Position numbers and translations under genes: made by a program
The notes under the pieces: model-generated
The model's input: only the letters and a program-made list of their open reading frames with translations
Told to the model about the DNA's origin: nothing
The model's database searches: none
In this document: piece after piece, positions 54,001 to 62,823 of the stretch
How positions within the stretch are numbered: the stretch's first letter is position 1
Layout of the letters: every line of letters starts with the position of its first letter
Assembly: GCF_000002995.4 (NCBI RefSeq)
Contig: NW_025062479.1
Span: 988,244-1,052,243 of the forward strand
Origin: Brugia malayi
Taxonomy: Eukaryota; Nematoda; Chromadorea; Rhabditida; Onchocercidae
Direction: 5' to 3'
DNA: 64,000 bases

Positions 54001-56545
54001 AAACTTGATCCAAAACGGGATTGGTATCTGGGAAGGCCATCAACAGTAGGACCAGTTGGTATCGATTCCATTCCTGAAAAAGTATGCATTTTTTTTTTTT
54101 TTTAATTCAATCAATTACACAATTTTAGTTGTTTTTTTTTTTTTTTTTTTTTTTTCAAATTTATTATTACCATTATTTTCTCTAATGCTCATTTTATATT
54201 CAGTAAGATAATTAGAAAACAGATTAGTTACTAATTCTATCTACAAAAGATAAGCCATTTGTTTCTCTCTTCTTTTTGCTATTTATTTCTTTATAAAGTT
54301 TTAAAAATTTTCGTGCATACCTTGGGTAATTTGATCTTATCTTAAGATTAACTGCATAAATAGCACTGCTAGTTTTTACAAGAAATCCAAAGTTCATTTT
54401 GAAAGAAAAATTTCTTGCTAAGCGAGATATAGGAGAAACGAAATAGCTAATGCTAATTTCAAAGTTCTGACTTTAATATGTAAATTAATTTTCCGTGACA
54501 CATTCTTTTTCTGGCTTTTATATTTTTCGTCTTTTCTGATCCTTTTTTCAAATTTGTTATCTAACTACTCATCTTTGTGTTTTTCGAAAGTTTTCAACTA
54601 TGAAAAATTGAAATGATTGATGAAATTCAAGTAAAATAGATTATTACAGCCAACGTTTTGGTTTGCAACAGGTGGTGCCGGTTTTTGCCTCTCGAAATCA
54701 TTACTTGCAAAAATGAGTTCATATGTTCGTAACGGTGGTTTTGAAGAGCTTGGTGAACTTCTCCGATTACCTGATGATGTTAGCTTGGGTTACCTTATTG
54801 GTTAGCTTTTGTAACATTTAGCAATTTGGCTGTTTTATTATTCATCTGTAATTTAAAATTCAAACTTATGAATAAGAGTAAGAGTATATCCTTATCATTA
54901 ATATATTCATTTTTCACTAGGAGAATTAAATAAATTCAGTCTGTCAAAACTAAAACATTTATTACTTAATCTTTTAGCTAACTCACGTCTCGTACATTGG
55001 AACCTTTGTAACATACCTGAAATATCTGTAAGATACTTTCTAATACTGCGAATTTCTAAAACAAAAAAAAAAGAAACTTTCTAATACTCGGTTACTTTCT
55101 GGCACTGCAAGTTTGCCAGATGTCATTTTGTTCTTTAATTGGCAATTTAATACTCCACTAAGTTAATACTTCCATCGAATATATAACAAAGTTTTCGACA
55201 AAAATTTTTTTACAACAAACTGTTTAATAATGAATTATTGAATGCAGTTCATTCATCATTTTTATATGATCACATGAAGTATAAAAATAATTTGATTGAG
55301 AATAATCACACAAAATGTTCGCAAAATTATTTCAATCGCAACATTCAAAACTATTCCGGAATACTTATTCTTCCTTTTTCTGTTTTTCTCCCCCCCCCCC
55401 CCTCTTTCCTCCTTCCACTTTCATCTCTTACCTCTCTTCTTTTTTTAAACTTCATCTTTAGATGGTTAATTCACTAAAGTGGTGAATATTTCAAAAAATT
55501 TATGTCATTTTTCCAGTTCATAAGTCAAAATTATTGAAGTGGAACACATAGCACGTTTTGAGGAAGAATTTAATTTCCGTCTTCTCATAATATTTTTCCT
55601 ACCAAAAATGAAAAGAAGAAAGAGATCGACTAACTACGCTTATACCACTTCATAGTATGCTCTCATTCATAAAAATTTTTATCAATTATATATTGTCCTT
55701 TTTTTCTTGTTAAATATCTTTATTTATGGACGGAAAAAATTTGAAAGTCAAGTAAGACTATTTAGATGCGCGTAAAGATACAAGATTTTTGTGCAATTAT
55801 TCATGCAAACCATTTGCAGAATGTTTATCTTTATTATAACATATTATTCTTTCCACAATTAGAATCCATTTAGTCAGTGTAAAAAAAAAAAATCTTGAAA
55901 AACTTTTTTAAATATTAAACAATGAAGTGGAAGTTCATTACGAAGGTTTTAATTTGAAATTCCATCATTTGAAATGTTATTTTTTAAACTATGCATTTCT
56001 TTTATAACACATCCACCTTTTTTTTTTTCAGGTTTTATTAAATAATTCTTCAAGAACGATTATTTCAGAGCACCTTTTGAAAGTAAAACTGACTGTACTG
56101 GATAAATTTCATTCACATCTAGAAGATTTGAACGAAATCAATAGGGATGATATTCATAAACAGGTAAAATTCAATGATAAGTAATTTTTACATGACAGCT
56201 TATTCATGCAAACCATTTGCATGAATAATGGTTTGCATGAATGCTGCTAACGCAACCTGGAAAGTTATCATTCGAAATAATGATTTGCATCAACTAATTC
56301 TTCCTCTAATTTTTCTAGAGTACTGGAAACAAATTAATTATGAAGGGGCGTCATTTCGAATGATAACGTTCCAGATTGCGTTGTAGCAGCATGAGAAACT
56401 CTTTCAGATTAGCTTCAGTGCCGGTGGACGACCGAGAATAGTGAAGAATGTTGTCCGCGTACCGGAAGAATACATTGTGGAAGATGATCCACGAAGATTC
56501 CGCTCACTTCATTGTTTCCTATACCGCAAACATTGTCAGCGGTGA
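47844..56545 (+). CDS. fng: Fringe-type beta-1,3-N-acetylglucosaminyltransferase
   Basis: Eight exons (47844-47888, 48150-48299, 50196-50287, 50912-50971, 53937-54081, 54650-54800, 56069-56163, 56408-56545) join to 876 bases, 291 residues. Fringe adds GlcNAc to O-fucose on Notch EGF repeats in the Golgi. Exon 1 encodes a hydrophobic N-terminus (MALLAIILVYLLV), suitable as a signal anchor. Family landmarks follow in order: DLDGLVIAVKTT with RDIIDTW, IYFVTDTPD, GLCCKM, the metal-binding WACHFDDDNYVN (DDD at 122-124), YLGRPS, FWFATGGAGFC, LRLPDDVSLGYLIE, KLTVLDKFHSHLEDL, IHKQISFSAG, and a final DDPRRFRSLHCFLY with closing Cys. It is shorter than fly or vertebrate Fringe, mostly at the N-terminus. 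Intron 2 needs a GC donor; the other introns are GT-AG. Poly(A) signal at 56654. Exon 1 is the least certain part. Confidence 0.9.
52059..52391 (+). CDS. Orphan 110-codon open frame in Fringe intron 4
   Basis: A frame opens after an in-frame TAA and runs about 110 codons to TAA at 52389-52391, with a possible acceptor (TTTGCTCCAG) at 52066. The peptide is varied and not low-complexity, for example DDDLSHPVATHANNIMQMVC and later NPDQSDKSGESHKLQIV. GC content exceeds that of the flanking intron. No ATG is at its start, no family was recognised, and it is not needed for the Fringe protein. It may be an exon of an overlapping transcript or remnant coding DNA from a mobile element. Confidence 0.3.
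   Translation: MLQLCKKRLTLYISDDDLSHPVATHANNIMQMVCNLYVPQISLLPWMVSKGGFQTLKMLYIYIAFVNYHLNLPNPDIPNNICNPDQSDKSGESHKLQIVLNRSYEIHELS
52190..52210. other. Perfect 9-bp stem hairpin
   Basis: CCCTTGGAT, a GGT loop, then ATCCAAGGG form a perfect short stem-loop inside the orphan open frame in Fringe intron 4. Function unknown; a chance palindrome is possible. Confidence 0.6.
53199..53396 (+). CDS. Orphan 65-codon open frame in Fringe intron 4
   Basis: ATG-initiated frame of 65 sense codons ending in TAG, with ordinary amino-acid variety (EGKNYENSKYPFGLSLFEVY, later INGWWKSCLSQLDEDKKV). The last codons overlap a possible donor (AAG/GTGTAG). No signal peptide, domain or family was recognised. It is listed because it differs from the T-rich low-complexity frames around it, but it may be chance. 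Confidence 0.18.
   Translation: MRMIEGKNYENSKYPFGLSLFEVYDAIFNDKYLESILFTLQSKLLLCINGWWKSCLSQLDEDKKV
56202..56392. mobile_element. Foldback/MITE-like element in Fringe intron 7
   Basis: Arms ATGCTGCTAACGCAACCTGG plus AAAGTTATCATTCGAAAT (56241-56278) and its inverted complement (56353-56392) match over about 38-40 bases with a few differences, separated by 74 bases without coding capacity. Directly left lies a perfect palindrome with 16-base arms (56202-56217 and 56227-56242). Part of the palindrome recurs at 55797-55818. Long terminal inverted repeats and no open frame fit a non-autonomous DNA transposon or foldback element. No target-site duplication could be defined. The right end is 15 bases from the last Fringe exon. 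Confidence 0.7.
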
Positions 56546-56999
56546 TATTTGCTGTGATGAAGCAATACTTCAAGCAGAATTTCGATCATTTCCGATGGTA
56601 GAAGTGACAATAGCAAAAGTAGCAATCATACGACAGCAACATATTTGATCAGAAATAAACGATGCAGTCTTCATCACTTTGACAATATCATTTATATAAT
56701 TTTATTAAGCAAGGAAGAACACAGCATTATGAATTTGAAAATATCATTGTTCATTTCATAAATACTTCTCTGTTCTTTAAATGCGGAAAATTGTGAAAGT
56801 ACTATGGTAAGAGAAATTGTAACATCCCGTCTAATGACAATTTCAATATCTTACTCTGTATATAAAATCTTTATGATAGCATTTGGCTCATTTTAAAATC
56901 AATTCAAATACTCTTCTGTAATTTACTTTATATTTAATTAAATTTTGCGCATTTCAGGACAATGATATCGCACTGATAAAAGAAATTAAACCTGATTCT

Positions 57000-58118
57000 T
57001 TATGATCCTTCTTCTTGCTCATCTTCGTCTTTCCCAGTTTGTTCAGTTATCTCACAGGGTGTTAGATTCCCCTCCTCCAAAATAAGATTAGTAAGCGACA
57101 ATCGCAATTTCAATTCTTCGGTTTTTCTGTAATATTTGGAATAATTAGTGAACGCCAACTACAGCTTTTTGATGTAAGAAAAAAAGTTCAAATGGACCTT
57201 AGCAAATAGCAATAAATGATAAGGCTACTTTAGTTTTTGAACCTACGTGTCCTTGTTCGGTATCGGCGACATGTGCTTATCATATTTGTCATCTAATTCA
57301 AGCAACTTCTGGAGGGTATTTTTCAGTTTCGATTTAAGTATTCCCTTTTGCTTAAGTAGATTTCTGCGTTCCTTTTTGTGAATGATTCGTTCACGTCGCA
57401 TTTTCCGTCTTTGTTCATTGAGCTTTTTCTCATGTGCGTAACACATTTTTTCCAGTCTGATTCGTTCATTTCTCGCATTGTTCAGTTCGATCATTGCATC
57501 TATATACTGAAATATCAAAGAGAAAATTATGGACAGGTTTTTTTCTTCTTTACAAAATGCTTCAATATTAAATGCACTTGAGAAAAAGTAACGTTTTTTT
57601 TTAAAAAAGTAGTATCAACAGCTTTCAAGACAACTTTAATAAGCCTGCTTTTCCGTCTTCCTCTTCCTTCAAAACAGCAAATAATCAGGAATGGGTAGCA
57701 AATCAGTATGAATTACTTTTTTGGTCATATTTTTTCCGTTTCCGTCCAGCATTAATGGGTATTTTTTTCTAACCAACAGCAGTTGTATCTTCAAGTTAAA
57801 TAATTCTGCCTTAAGTTTTTCGTTCTCCTCCAAAACTCCGATAGTTTCGTTGCAAACAAGGCGATGCGGAAGCGATAGTGTGCCTAAATTTTTCAGCAAA
57901 TGAAGCAGTACTTAAGAACAATTATGGTAAAATGAGAAAAGTTATCACACTTCAGTTGAAGGTAAAGAAAACATAATTGTAAATTAACCTTCACTGAGAG
58001 TTACTGTGAGTCTTCTTGGTTCATAAATGTCGGAAACGGATTTCCATTTCTTCATTGGTTGAATTTGTGTAGCATTCTGATCGTCGCGATTGCTCCCCGT
58101 ATTGTTTTCAGATGCCAT
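57000..58118 (-). CDS. Coiled-coil protein with centrosomin CM1-like segment
   Basis: Four exons on the minus strand (58118-57989, 57883-57717, 57506-57247, 57126-57000) join to 684 bases, 227 residues, with GT-AG introns and matching phases. Residues 57-86 (TIGVLEENEKLKAELFNLKI then QLLLVRKKYP) resemble the CM1/Cnn_1N motif of centrosomin and CDK5RAP2, whose core is ENFNLKLRIYFLEE-like and recruits gamma-tubulin. Residues 100-175 form a strongly basic predicted coiled coil (MRRERIIHKKERRNLLKQKG). The C-terminus is acidic. The protein is far shorter than centrosomin. Other short coiled-coil families, such as shugoshin-like proteins, remain possible. A TTTATTTAG acceptor one base before the ATG suggests trans-splicing. 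It is convergent with the Fringe gene, whose CDS ends 454 bases away. Confidence 0.78.
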
Positions 58119-58132
58119 TCTAAATAAATATC
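58118..58132 (-). promoter_or_regulatory. Probable trans-splice acceptor at the CM1-like gene start
   Basis: On the minus strand TATTTATTTAG is followed by a single A and then the ATG at 58118. A 3' splice site so close to the start codon, with no upstream coding exon visible, is the usual picture of a spliced-leader acceptor in nematodes. Confidence 0.55.
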
Positions 58133-59509
58133 ATTAAATTACTTCTTATAACTCTCACAATTTGATCCCATAAGCTGGCTACTTTTTCCGGTTACAAATG
58201 CCGCCAATAATTAATGCTTAGGAAGTGAATCAAATGGAATATTATCTCTATATTGTCTAGAAGTTTCAAAATGAATGAGATGTGTGTGTGTGTGTGGGCA
58301 TATACGTGGGTAAGTGTATGTGTGTGTGCATGTGTTCAGTTTGGGCATGGCATGTACGTGGGTAAATGTATGTGTGTGTGTGTGTGTAGCATAAGCGTCC
58401 GACTATTTCTTGTAACATCTTGAAGCTCTATAACCCCTAAACACCCTGAGACCACGCGGTACGAAACGAAAAGCGCCTTGGAGAGAGAGTTCGAGCGCAG
58501 CAAAAATAACTGAGATGAAAAGAACAACTGTGAGAGCCTTTTTATACAGTACTCCATGAAGCTGCGGAAATAGTCAGGGAGAAACTTCTGGAACATATGC
58601 AAATTTTGACTTTTTCAAGACTTCTTTCTTACCTCAGCAAATTACTTTTCTTCTTTATATGTGCCATCTATTTAATTTCATATTAATGATCAATTAAAAA
58701 AGTCTCATTTGAGAACTCATGTGAAGAAATTAGCGAGCAAACGAATCATTCTGCCAATATTAATGCTAAAATACGTGCACACACTCCGACAGGTCATTTC
58801 ATCCCGGTAAATACAAGAAAATCTTTTGGGCAGGAAAAGCCACAAAGGGGGGTGGGCAAGTATTCGGGTAACAATCAAATTAGGAAACAAAACAGATTAC
58901 TCAATGAAAATTTGCATATGTTCCGTCTTCTTAGAATAGTATATAACAAGCTCCAGTAGTCATTCACTTCATTATTTTCTCGGTGAGTGAGGTGGGTGTC
59001 TTTTCAAATTGTCTTTCTTTTGTTTCATCTCACGTGGGTTTCGAGTTGTCAAGTAAATGGTTTGCGTGTAAATAAAAGTATTTATTGAGGAAGTGAAAAG
59101 GGGAGATGAAGTGGGATTTATTGAGAATAGAGAGTTCAAAATTTGCCCGCCATCTGGTTGTTCATTAGATCTGGGTAGAAATGGTTGAAGTCTAAGAGAG
59201 CTTTTCTGTGGTTTATATCGCTTTACATCAAATTTTCATCTTTTCATGTGATTGAGTAGTCCTTTATGTATCGCCGCCTAAATCCAACTTAGACTAAGTT
59301 CCACTCATTCTTTTCCGAACTTATCAAATTTGACAACACATTCCTTAGCAACTGCTTTGCTGGACAATTCTAGAGGATAACATCGTTGTTTGATTTATTT
59401 TCTGAAGAAGTATTAGTGGTATTTGTAACTTAAGAAAGTAACAAATTTCTTCTTGGAATTAATTTGGAAGAATTATGAAAGAAAGACGTGATGGCTTCTT
59501 CAGTTTAAG
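58119..59509. other. Divergent intergenic region with TG repeats
   Basis: About 1.4 kb separates two divergently oriented genes and may hold both promoters. At 58280-58386 two similar units are present, each a GGGCAT...TACGTGGGTAA block followed by a short TG tract. From 58400 to 59500 the sequence is more balanced in base composition than the rest of the window, but no gene was recognised. Confidence 0.5.
59500..59509 (+). promoter_or_regulatory. Probable trans-splice acceptor of the small acidic protein gene
   Basis: CTTCTTCAG ends at 59503, followed by TTTAAG and the ATG at 59510. No coding exon upstream is visible, so this is a candidate spliced-leader acceptor. An ATG at 59491 lies within the acceptor tract and soon hits a stop, so it is not the preferred start. 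Confidence 0.5.
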
Positions 59510-59930
59510 ATGGCATTCGAAAACTTCGGTTTTAACTCAATACCGTCCTTGCTTGAAACTATTCAGCAACACATTGTTGAAATTGATGTGAAAAACGAAG
59601 AGCTTGAAGAAAAGATATCGGAGTTTGAGCAACGCGCCAGAATGGATGTACCGAATAACCAAGAAACACCGGAAAACGTAAGTCATTTTAAAAAAAAATT
59701 TAAGTGCTAGAAATCAGAATTTGCATGGAAAATTGAGATTTATTCCGAAAACTTAATTTTAGATGCAGCAAAATCAGTCGGATGGTAGTGATTCGGATGA
59801 AGAAATTGAAGAATTCCTGCATGAGTTGTACGCATTTAACGGCGAAGCGGAGGCGAACGGATTAGCACGAGCGGATGCAACGAACGCAGCGGATGCAACG
59901 AATGCAGGGGATGCACAAAATCATCAGTAG
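59510..59930 (+). CDS. Small acidic protein with alanine-rich repeat tail (2 exons)
   Basis: Exons 59510-59677 and 59763-59930 (168 bases each, phase 0 GT-AG intron of 85 bases) encode 111 residues. Residues 13-45 are predicted coiled coil (LLETIQQHIVEIDVKNEELE). An acidic stretch, SDGSDSDEEIEEFLHELY, begins exon 2. The tail contains a repeated ADATNA/ADATNA/GDAQNH unit encoded by near-identical 18-base repeats. A TTCTTCAG acceptor lies six bases before the ATG, which suggests a spliced-leader site and supports this start. The protein is probably intracellular: no signal peptide or membrane segment is present. I recognise no family. Confidence 0.75.
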
Positions 59931-60092
59931 TTACCCTTTATTTGTTTCATGGGTTTCCCTTTTTTGTAAATCTAAACATTTCTTTTTAAGCATACCTGAA
60001 ATTGTAAGTGCTACTAAAATATTGTTTATGATAAATAATGTTACAATTTCTCTATCCAGCAGTTTTTTCCTTCGGTGAAATTTTGTGAACTC

Positions 60093-60578
60093 ATTTCTAA
60101 ATTTGGTATTAATCTCTCAGTAATTTCTGTTGCGAAGTAGCCGGTTTGGTTTCTCTCTATTTTATTTCTCGAACATTTTATAGCTAATCTTAGGTATTAT
60201 GGGCTGTTGCTAATCTCTTCCATTATATCCCCTTTACGAATTACTGGAAGGATCGCATATCACATTTCGAAGTTTCATTTAACTCATTGTGGTTCTCTCA
60301 CTATTTTAACGTCGTAATGGGGTGTGGCACTTCTCACAGCAATTTAGCGCATAATTGAAAACGAACTACTTAATGTGGTTCAGTGTTAAAAACGGGCAGT
60401 ATTCCTGAATTCGGTGTTAGTCTATCCGTATTTCTGTTGCGAACTAGCCGGTTTGCACTTACTTCATTTCCCAAACATCTTATGGACCATCTTAGGTATT
60501 ATGGGCTGTGGTTAGCTTTTAAGAATTACTGGAAGGATCACACGGAACATTTCGGAATTTCACTTAACTCATTGTGAT
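60093..60578 (+). repeat. Tandem duplication of about 200 bp
   Basis: A segment at 60093-60293 is repeated, diverged, at about 60390-60578. Shared blocks in the same order include ATTTCTGTTGCGAA and AGCCGGTTTG, CTTAGGTATTATGGGCTG, GAATTACTGGAAGGATC, and CTTAACTCATTGTG or a close variant. Spacing between copies falls from 307 to 285 bases because of deletions. It lies just downstream of the small acidic protein gene. Confidence 0.85.
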
Positions 60579-60913
60579 TGGAGAGTGATTTATGTCATTT
60601 CCACTTGTATTTCCAAAGTAGCATATTTTAATCGATCGATGAAGCAAAAAATTGAAATAGTTTTGAAAAATAATCTCCTAGAATAATTATACGCAGCTCT
60701 CAATGCGAGTTTTACGTACTTTTGCCTCCACCTGTCGCTACTGAATTTGTGAAACCGAGTATATCCTTTGGGTCGATCGCACACGAAACTGGCCACATCC
60801 TAAGTTGTGGTTTATCTCTAGCGGGCCTAGCAAGCGTAATTGTGGCAGCGAAATCCTCATGTTGTGGGCTTATTTATTGTATCTTCCTTGTAGACTTGTG
60901 ACTTTGCAAGGCT

Positions 60914-61003
60914 AATGAGTTCCATTTGCCCGGGTCACATTTTTTCTCTCGGAATGAGTTGCCTTAAAGCAAATGAGTCCATTTTACCCATGGGCACACT
61001 TTA
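60914..61003 (+). repeat. Short tandem duplication, 58-bp spacing
   Basis: AATGAGTTCCATTTGCCCGG plus GTCACA at 60914 recurs as AATGAGTCCATTTTACCCAT plus GGGCACA at 60972. A third partial AATGAGTT lies at 60953. No coding or known element is associated. Confidence 0.65.
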
Positions 61004-62409
61004 TTGAAACCTGCTAGTCTTTCAGGCCACATTGGAGTCATATGCACCTCAAAAATAGAGAATGCATCATGACTTTCCGCACCATGAAAAATTCTTTCAA
61101 ATTTCACTTACTAATGTATCTTTCCTTTTCCTTTCGGGTATAGTCTGTGTGCACTGAAGGAAGATTGTATGAGGAAGTAATGAATTTAGTCATTTCGCCC
61201 TGAGAGAACTGATTCAGCTGTTTACGGATCAGTTTTGCTCCAATAAATTATTGTAATAGGAAGTTTTTTACGACTCTTTGTAAAGAAGGTTAAAGTGAAC
61301 GAAGGTAGTTGTAACATAAAATATGAATAAATGATTTCGTGAATCTTTTTAGCTTACTATTCTTTCTGTATAGCTTTCATTTCCTTTTACATATTGCATT
61401 TATTGTTGGTGAGAGGATCGTCACGTCAAATCCCTCGGACGTCATGGCAGTAACGTTGGTTGTGAACATTTTGTAAAGAGTTGGGTTATCTAAATTGACG
61501 AGAATTTTTGGATAATTAATGTTGCAAATTATAGTTTCTGAGTGCTTTTTTGATCACATTTCTACGAATTATTACTGATATGATTCCTCGTAATATGGAA
61601 GTAGTAATTGAATGATAAAATTGAAAAAGGATTTTATAATTAGAAATTAGTGGAAACATCGACATAAAAAATTCGTCTCGAAATTTTATGCATCGTTTTA
61701 GTAAGCCAATATAATGTGCAATATCTTTAAGAATTGATTCGAACTATCTTATCATTTCATACATTATATTTCTCATCAAAATTATATCAGCAAACTTGTG
61801 CATTTAAACAAATTCTGATTTCAAATAGAAGTGTCGGTAATTTGAAACATTTGGATCTTACATCTCTTTTAACGTGTTCGCACGACTTCCGGTATTTATA
61901 ACATGTTTTGATGCTTGGCAGTGACTTTGCTAGAAGAAGCGCTAAAGGAAATTGTATAATGTAAATGGAAACTGGTGCCTCTATTGAAATAAATATGAAA
62001 TTAAAGTCGTTCGAAAAATTTGTGACCATTTTGAAAGTATCGTTTTGCAAAAGTTTAACACAAATAATTTTATTATAATTAATTTGCCATTAAATCATTT
62101 GAAATTTTTGGTTGAACTGTTAATACTCCAACCAGATTACCATAAATTGAATGGAATGATTTGCTGTTCATTACTGATTTCATAACTGAACAAAGGTAGC
62201 GGAGACCTGCGTCATATACTAGTTGCATTTGCGGTAAAAGTTTAATGAACAATAAATAAGGATTCAACTATCATGAACGTACAGGAACTTATCATTAACC
62301 AATGCTTATACACCATTTGACCTTGGAAGTCCTTTAACAGTCTAGCCTATGCATACCTGTGTAAGATCTACTTGGCAAGATATAAGGTAGTTTGTAAGCC
62401 AGGAATGAA

Positions 62410-62823
62410 TTAATAACAAACATGAAATAGTATGACATATGAAATTAACGAGAAAAGAACTGGATCATAATGACCACAATGACCGATATTAGCAGTTTCC
62501 ATTTCAGGTTTTCCTGTCATCTGACTTTTCACGGACTCTATTAGCTTTTTTTCTTCGGCTGTAGCTTCTGATTGTTGAGCAGATTCATAATCAAGGTTCA
62601 TCAACATGCTACTTGTTTCCGCAACTTTTATCGATGTTGATGCCACCTGTACGGTAACATCGTTTTGATATTCCAATTCATGGCTTCGGAAGAATTTAGA
62701 GGGTGGCTTACAGGTAGAACAATCACAATTGAGCATTGAACGACGAGAACAACTTCCCTCACGGAGTAACTTTTCTGCATTTTGTAAAGTTAGGGAGAAA
62801 TCACTGTGCGATAAGCATCGTAC
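62410..62823 (-). CDS. Partial gene, Cys-rich N-terminal part, unknown function
   Basis: On the minus strand an acceptor (GTTTTTCAG) at 62824 opens a 138-codon frame to the stop at 62410. Only one frame is open from the acceptor, starting VRCLSHSDFS. The peptide has a Cys cluster (SMLNCDCSTCKPPSKFF), then a polar segment rich in Ser, Glu and Thr, GHCGHYD, and a hydrophobic C-terminus (VLFSLISYVILFHV). The tail could be a membrane anchor, or translated intron if a donor at CCA/GTTCTT is used. No family was recognised. Upstream exons were not found in the remaining 1.2 kb and may lie beyond the window, so the gene is listed as partial. Confidence 0.5.
   Translation of the reverse strand, partial: VRCLSHSDFSLTLQNAEKLLREGSCSRRSMLNCDCSTCKPPSKFFRSHELEYQNDVTVQVASTSIKVAETSSMLMNLDYESAQQSEATAEEKKLIESVKSQMTGKPEMETANIGHCGHYDPVLFSLISYVILFHVCY

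Larger units (their letters stand above)
59931..62409. other. Intergenic region with diverged duplications
   Basis: Apart from the two duplications listed, no gene is supported. Minus-strand frames at 60590-60796 (includes FSSDRWRQKYVKLALRAAYN), 61787-62050 and 62079-62267 have ordinary amino-acid variety. The first faintly recalls the C-terminal RW...Y pattern of mariner transposases, and the last two could be additional exons of the minus-strand gene at 62410-62823. None has convincing splice signals. Confidence 0.4.

Noticed and set aside
54978..55029. A possible extra Fringe exon after an ATCTTTTAG acceptor (ANSRLVHWNLCNIPEIS, then GTAAGA).
   Set aside because: Joining exon 54650-54800 directly to 56069 gives the family sequence GYLIEHLLKVKLT without a gap; the extra segment would disrupt it.
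56958..57005. A phase-compatible last Fringe exon (DNDIALIKEIKPDSL, TGA) whose end would overlap the stop codon of the convergent CM1-like gene by six bases.
   Set aside because: The exon at 56408-56545 matches the conserved Fringe C-terminus (DDPRRFRSLHCFLY) and has its own poly(A) signal, so the downstream mini-exon is unnecessary and probably chance.
60590..60796. A possible mariner transposase C-terminus (RWRQKYVKLALRAAYN).
   Set aside because: The resemblance is slight, no DDE catalytic region or terminal repeats were found.
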